A stretch of DNA of 64,000 nucleotides from Lingula anatina (taxonomy: Eukaryota; Brachiopoda; Lingulata; Lingulida; Lingulidae): NCBI RefSeq assembly GCF_001039355.2, contig NW_019774881.1, positions 129,462 to 193,461 of the forward strand, read 5' to 3'. Position numbers and translations under genes: made by a program. Shown here piece after piece: positions 63,812-64,000 of this stretch. Under the pieces are notes generated by a model that saw only the letters and a list, made by a program, of their open reading frames with translations, was not told the DNA's origin and searched no databases. Position 1 is the stretch's first letter. Each line of letters begins with the position of its first letter.

Positions 63812-64000
63812 AGTGACGTCATCAAGTTACCACGGCAAAACATAAACAATCAATAAACATGTCCATATACGTCATCAAATCGCCATAGCGACGCGTAAAC
63901 AATCCATTGACGTCATCAAATTACCATGGCGACCCGTAAACAGTCAAGAGACATGCCCAGACTCGTCATCAAATCGCCATAGCGACGCGTAAACAATCCA
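63812..64000. repeat. 94-bp tandem repeats at the right end of the viral element (probable terminal repeat)
   Basis: The word cgtcatcaa starts at 63817, 63870, 63911 and 63964, alternate spacings 53, 41 and 53, so a two-part 94-base unit is repeated (gccatagcgacgcgtaaaca recurs at about 63882 and 63976). Polinton and adintovirus termini commonly contain such arrays within long inverted repeats. The array runs off the window. Confidence 0.85.

Larger units (their letters stand above)
49531..64000. mobile_element. endogenous adintovirus / Polinton (Maverick)-class element, 5'-broken and running off the window
   Basis: In 14.5 kb the block carries the defining set: protein-primed-type family B polymerase, retroviral-like integrase with chromodomain, packaging ATPase with Walker A and B, adenain-like cysteine protease, major and minor capsid proteins. 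This set is the hallmark of Polinton/Maverick elements and adintoviruses. Gene packing is tight, with 2-4 base gaps or overlaps, and host-type introns are almost absent, unlike the flanking sequence. The left end is lost at 49530; the right edge carries 94-bp tandem repeats and continues beyond 64000. Target-site duplications and the left terminal inverted repeat cannot be seen. Presence of all capsid genes argues for a virus-like element rather than a capsid-less transposon. Confidence 0.93.

Overview
This is a eukaryotic, animal genomic window. Coding sequence is broken into short exons with GT..AG boundaries and mostly phase-1 introns. The predicted proteins are built from metazoan extracellular modules (D8C, VWD, EGF, C-type lectin, MAM, LDLa, SRCR, CUB). 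Introns are AT-rich, full of microsatellites and MITE-like repeats, and the word acatgta recurs. The module repertoire and an SIFamide/FFamide-like neuropeptide precursor suggest a marine invertebrate, most likely a mollusc (perhaps a bivalve); this is inference, not proof. No rRNA, tRNA, CRISPR or bacterial operon was seen.

Host part (1 to about 49.5 kb), five genes: (1) a 114-aa neuropeptide-type precursor, + strand, 3422-3766; (2) a 20-exon, 1253-aa secreted VWDE-like protein, - strand, 5053-16764, ordered signal peptide, D8C, VWD, EGF repeats, C-type lectin; (3) a 5-exon, 194-aa secreted cysteine-rich protein, + strand, 18367-20268; (4) a 30-exon, 1570-aa single-pass receptor, + strand, 21045-39957, ordered MAM, SRCR, LDLa, MAM, LDLa, MAM, four SRCR, CUB, Thr stalk, transmembrane helix, and a cytoplasmic tail ending in a U-box; (5) a 7-exon, 960-aa single-pass protein with four CUB domains and a mucin-like stalk, - strand, 40879-47667. 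I assembled the models by hand; for every multi-exon gene the exon lengths and phases close from ATG to stop, which is strong internal support. The receptor joining a scavenger-type ectodomain to an intracellular ubiquitin-ligase-type U-box is the most novel host feature.

Viral part (about 49.53 kb to the window end): an endogenous adintovirus / Polinton (Maverick)-class element. It carries a protein-primed-type family B DNA polymerase (truncated exactly at a single N at 49530), a small unknown protein, a spliced viral membrane protein with a possible alternative transmembrane exon, a frame-broken gene, a packaging ATPase, two small downstream genes, an adenain-like protease, a double-jelly-roll-type major capsid protein, a basic pX-like protein, a minor capsid (penton-type) protein, an integrase with chromodomain, a BIR (IAP-like) protein and a protein with two PC4-like segments. 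The right edge runs into 94-bp tandem repeats that are probably part of the terminal inverted repeat. The capsid, protease, ATPase and integrase frames are all open, so the insertion looks recent, while the polymerase and two accessory genes are broken.

How the parts fit: the host genes are cell-surface or secreted recognition-type proteins and a peptide precursor, with no evidence that they act together. The viral genes form replication, morphogenesis and integration modules, plus accessory genes that plausibly act on host membranes (membrane protein) and cell death (BIR).
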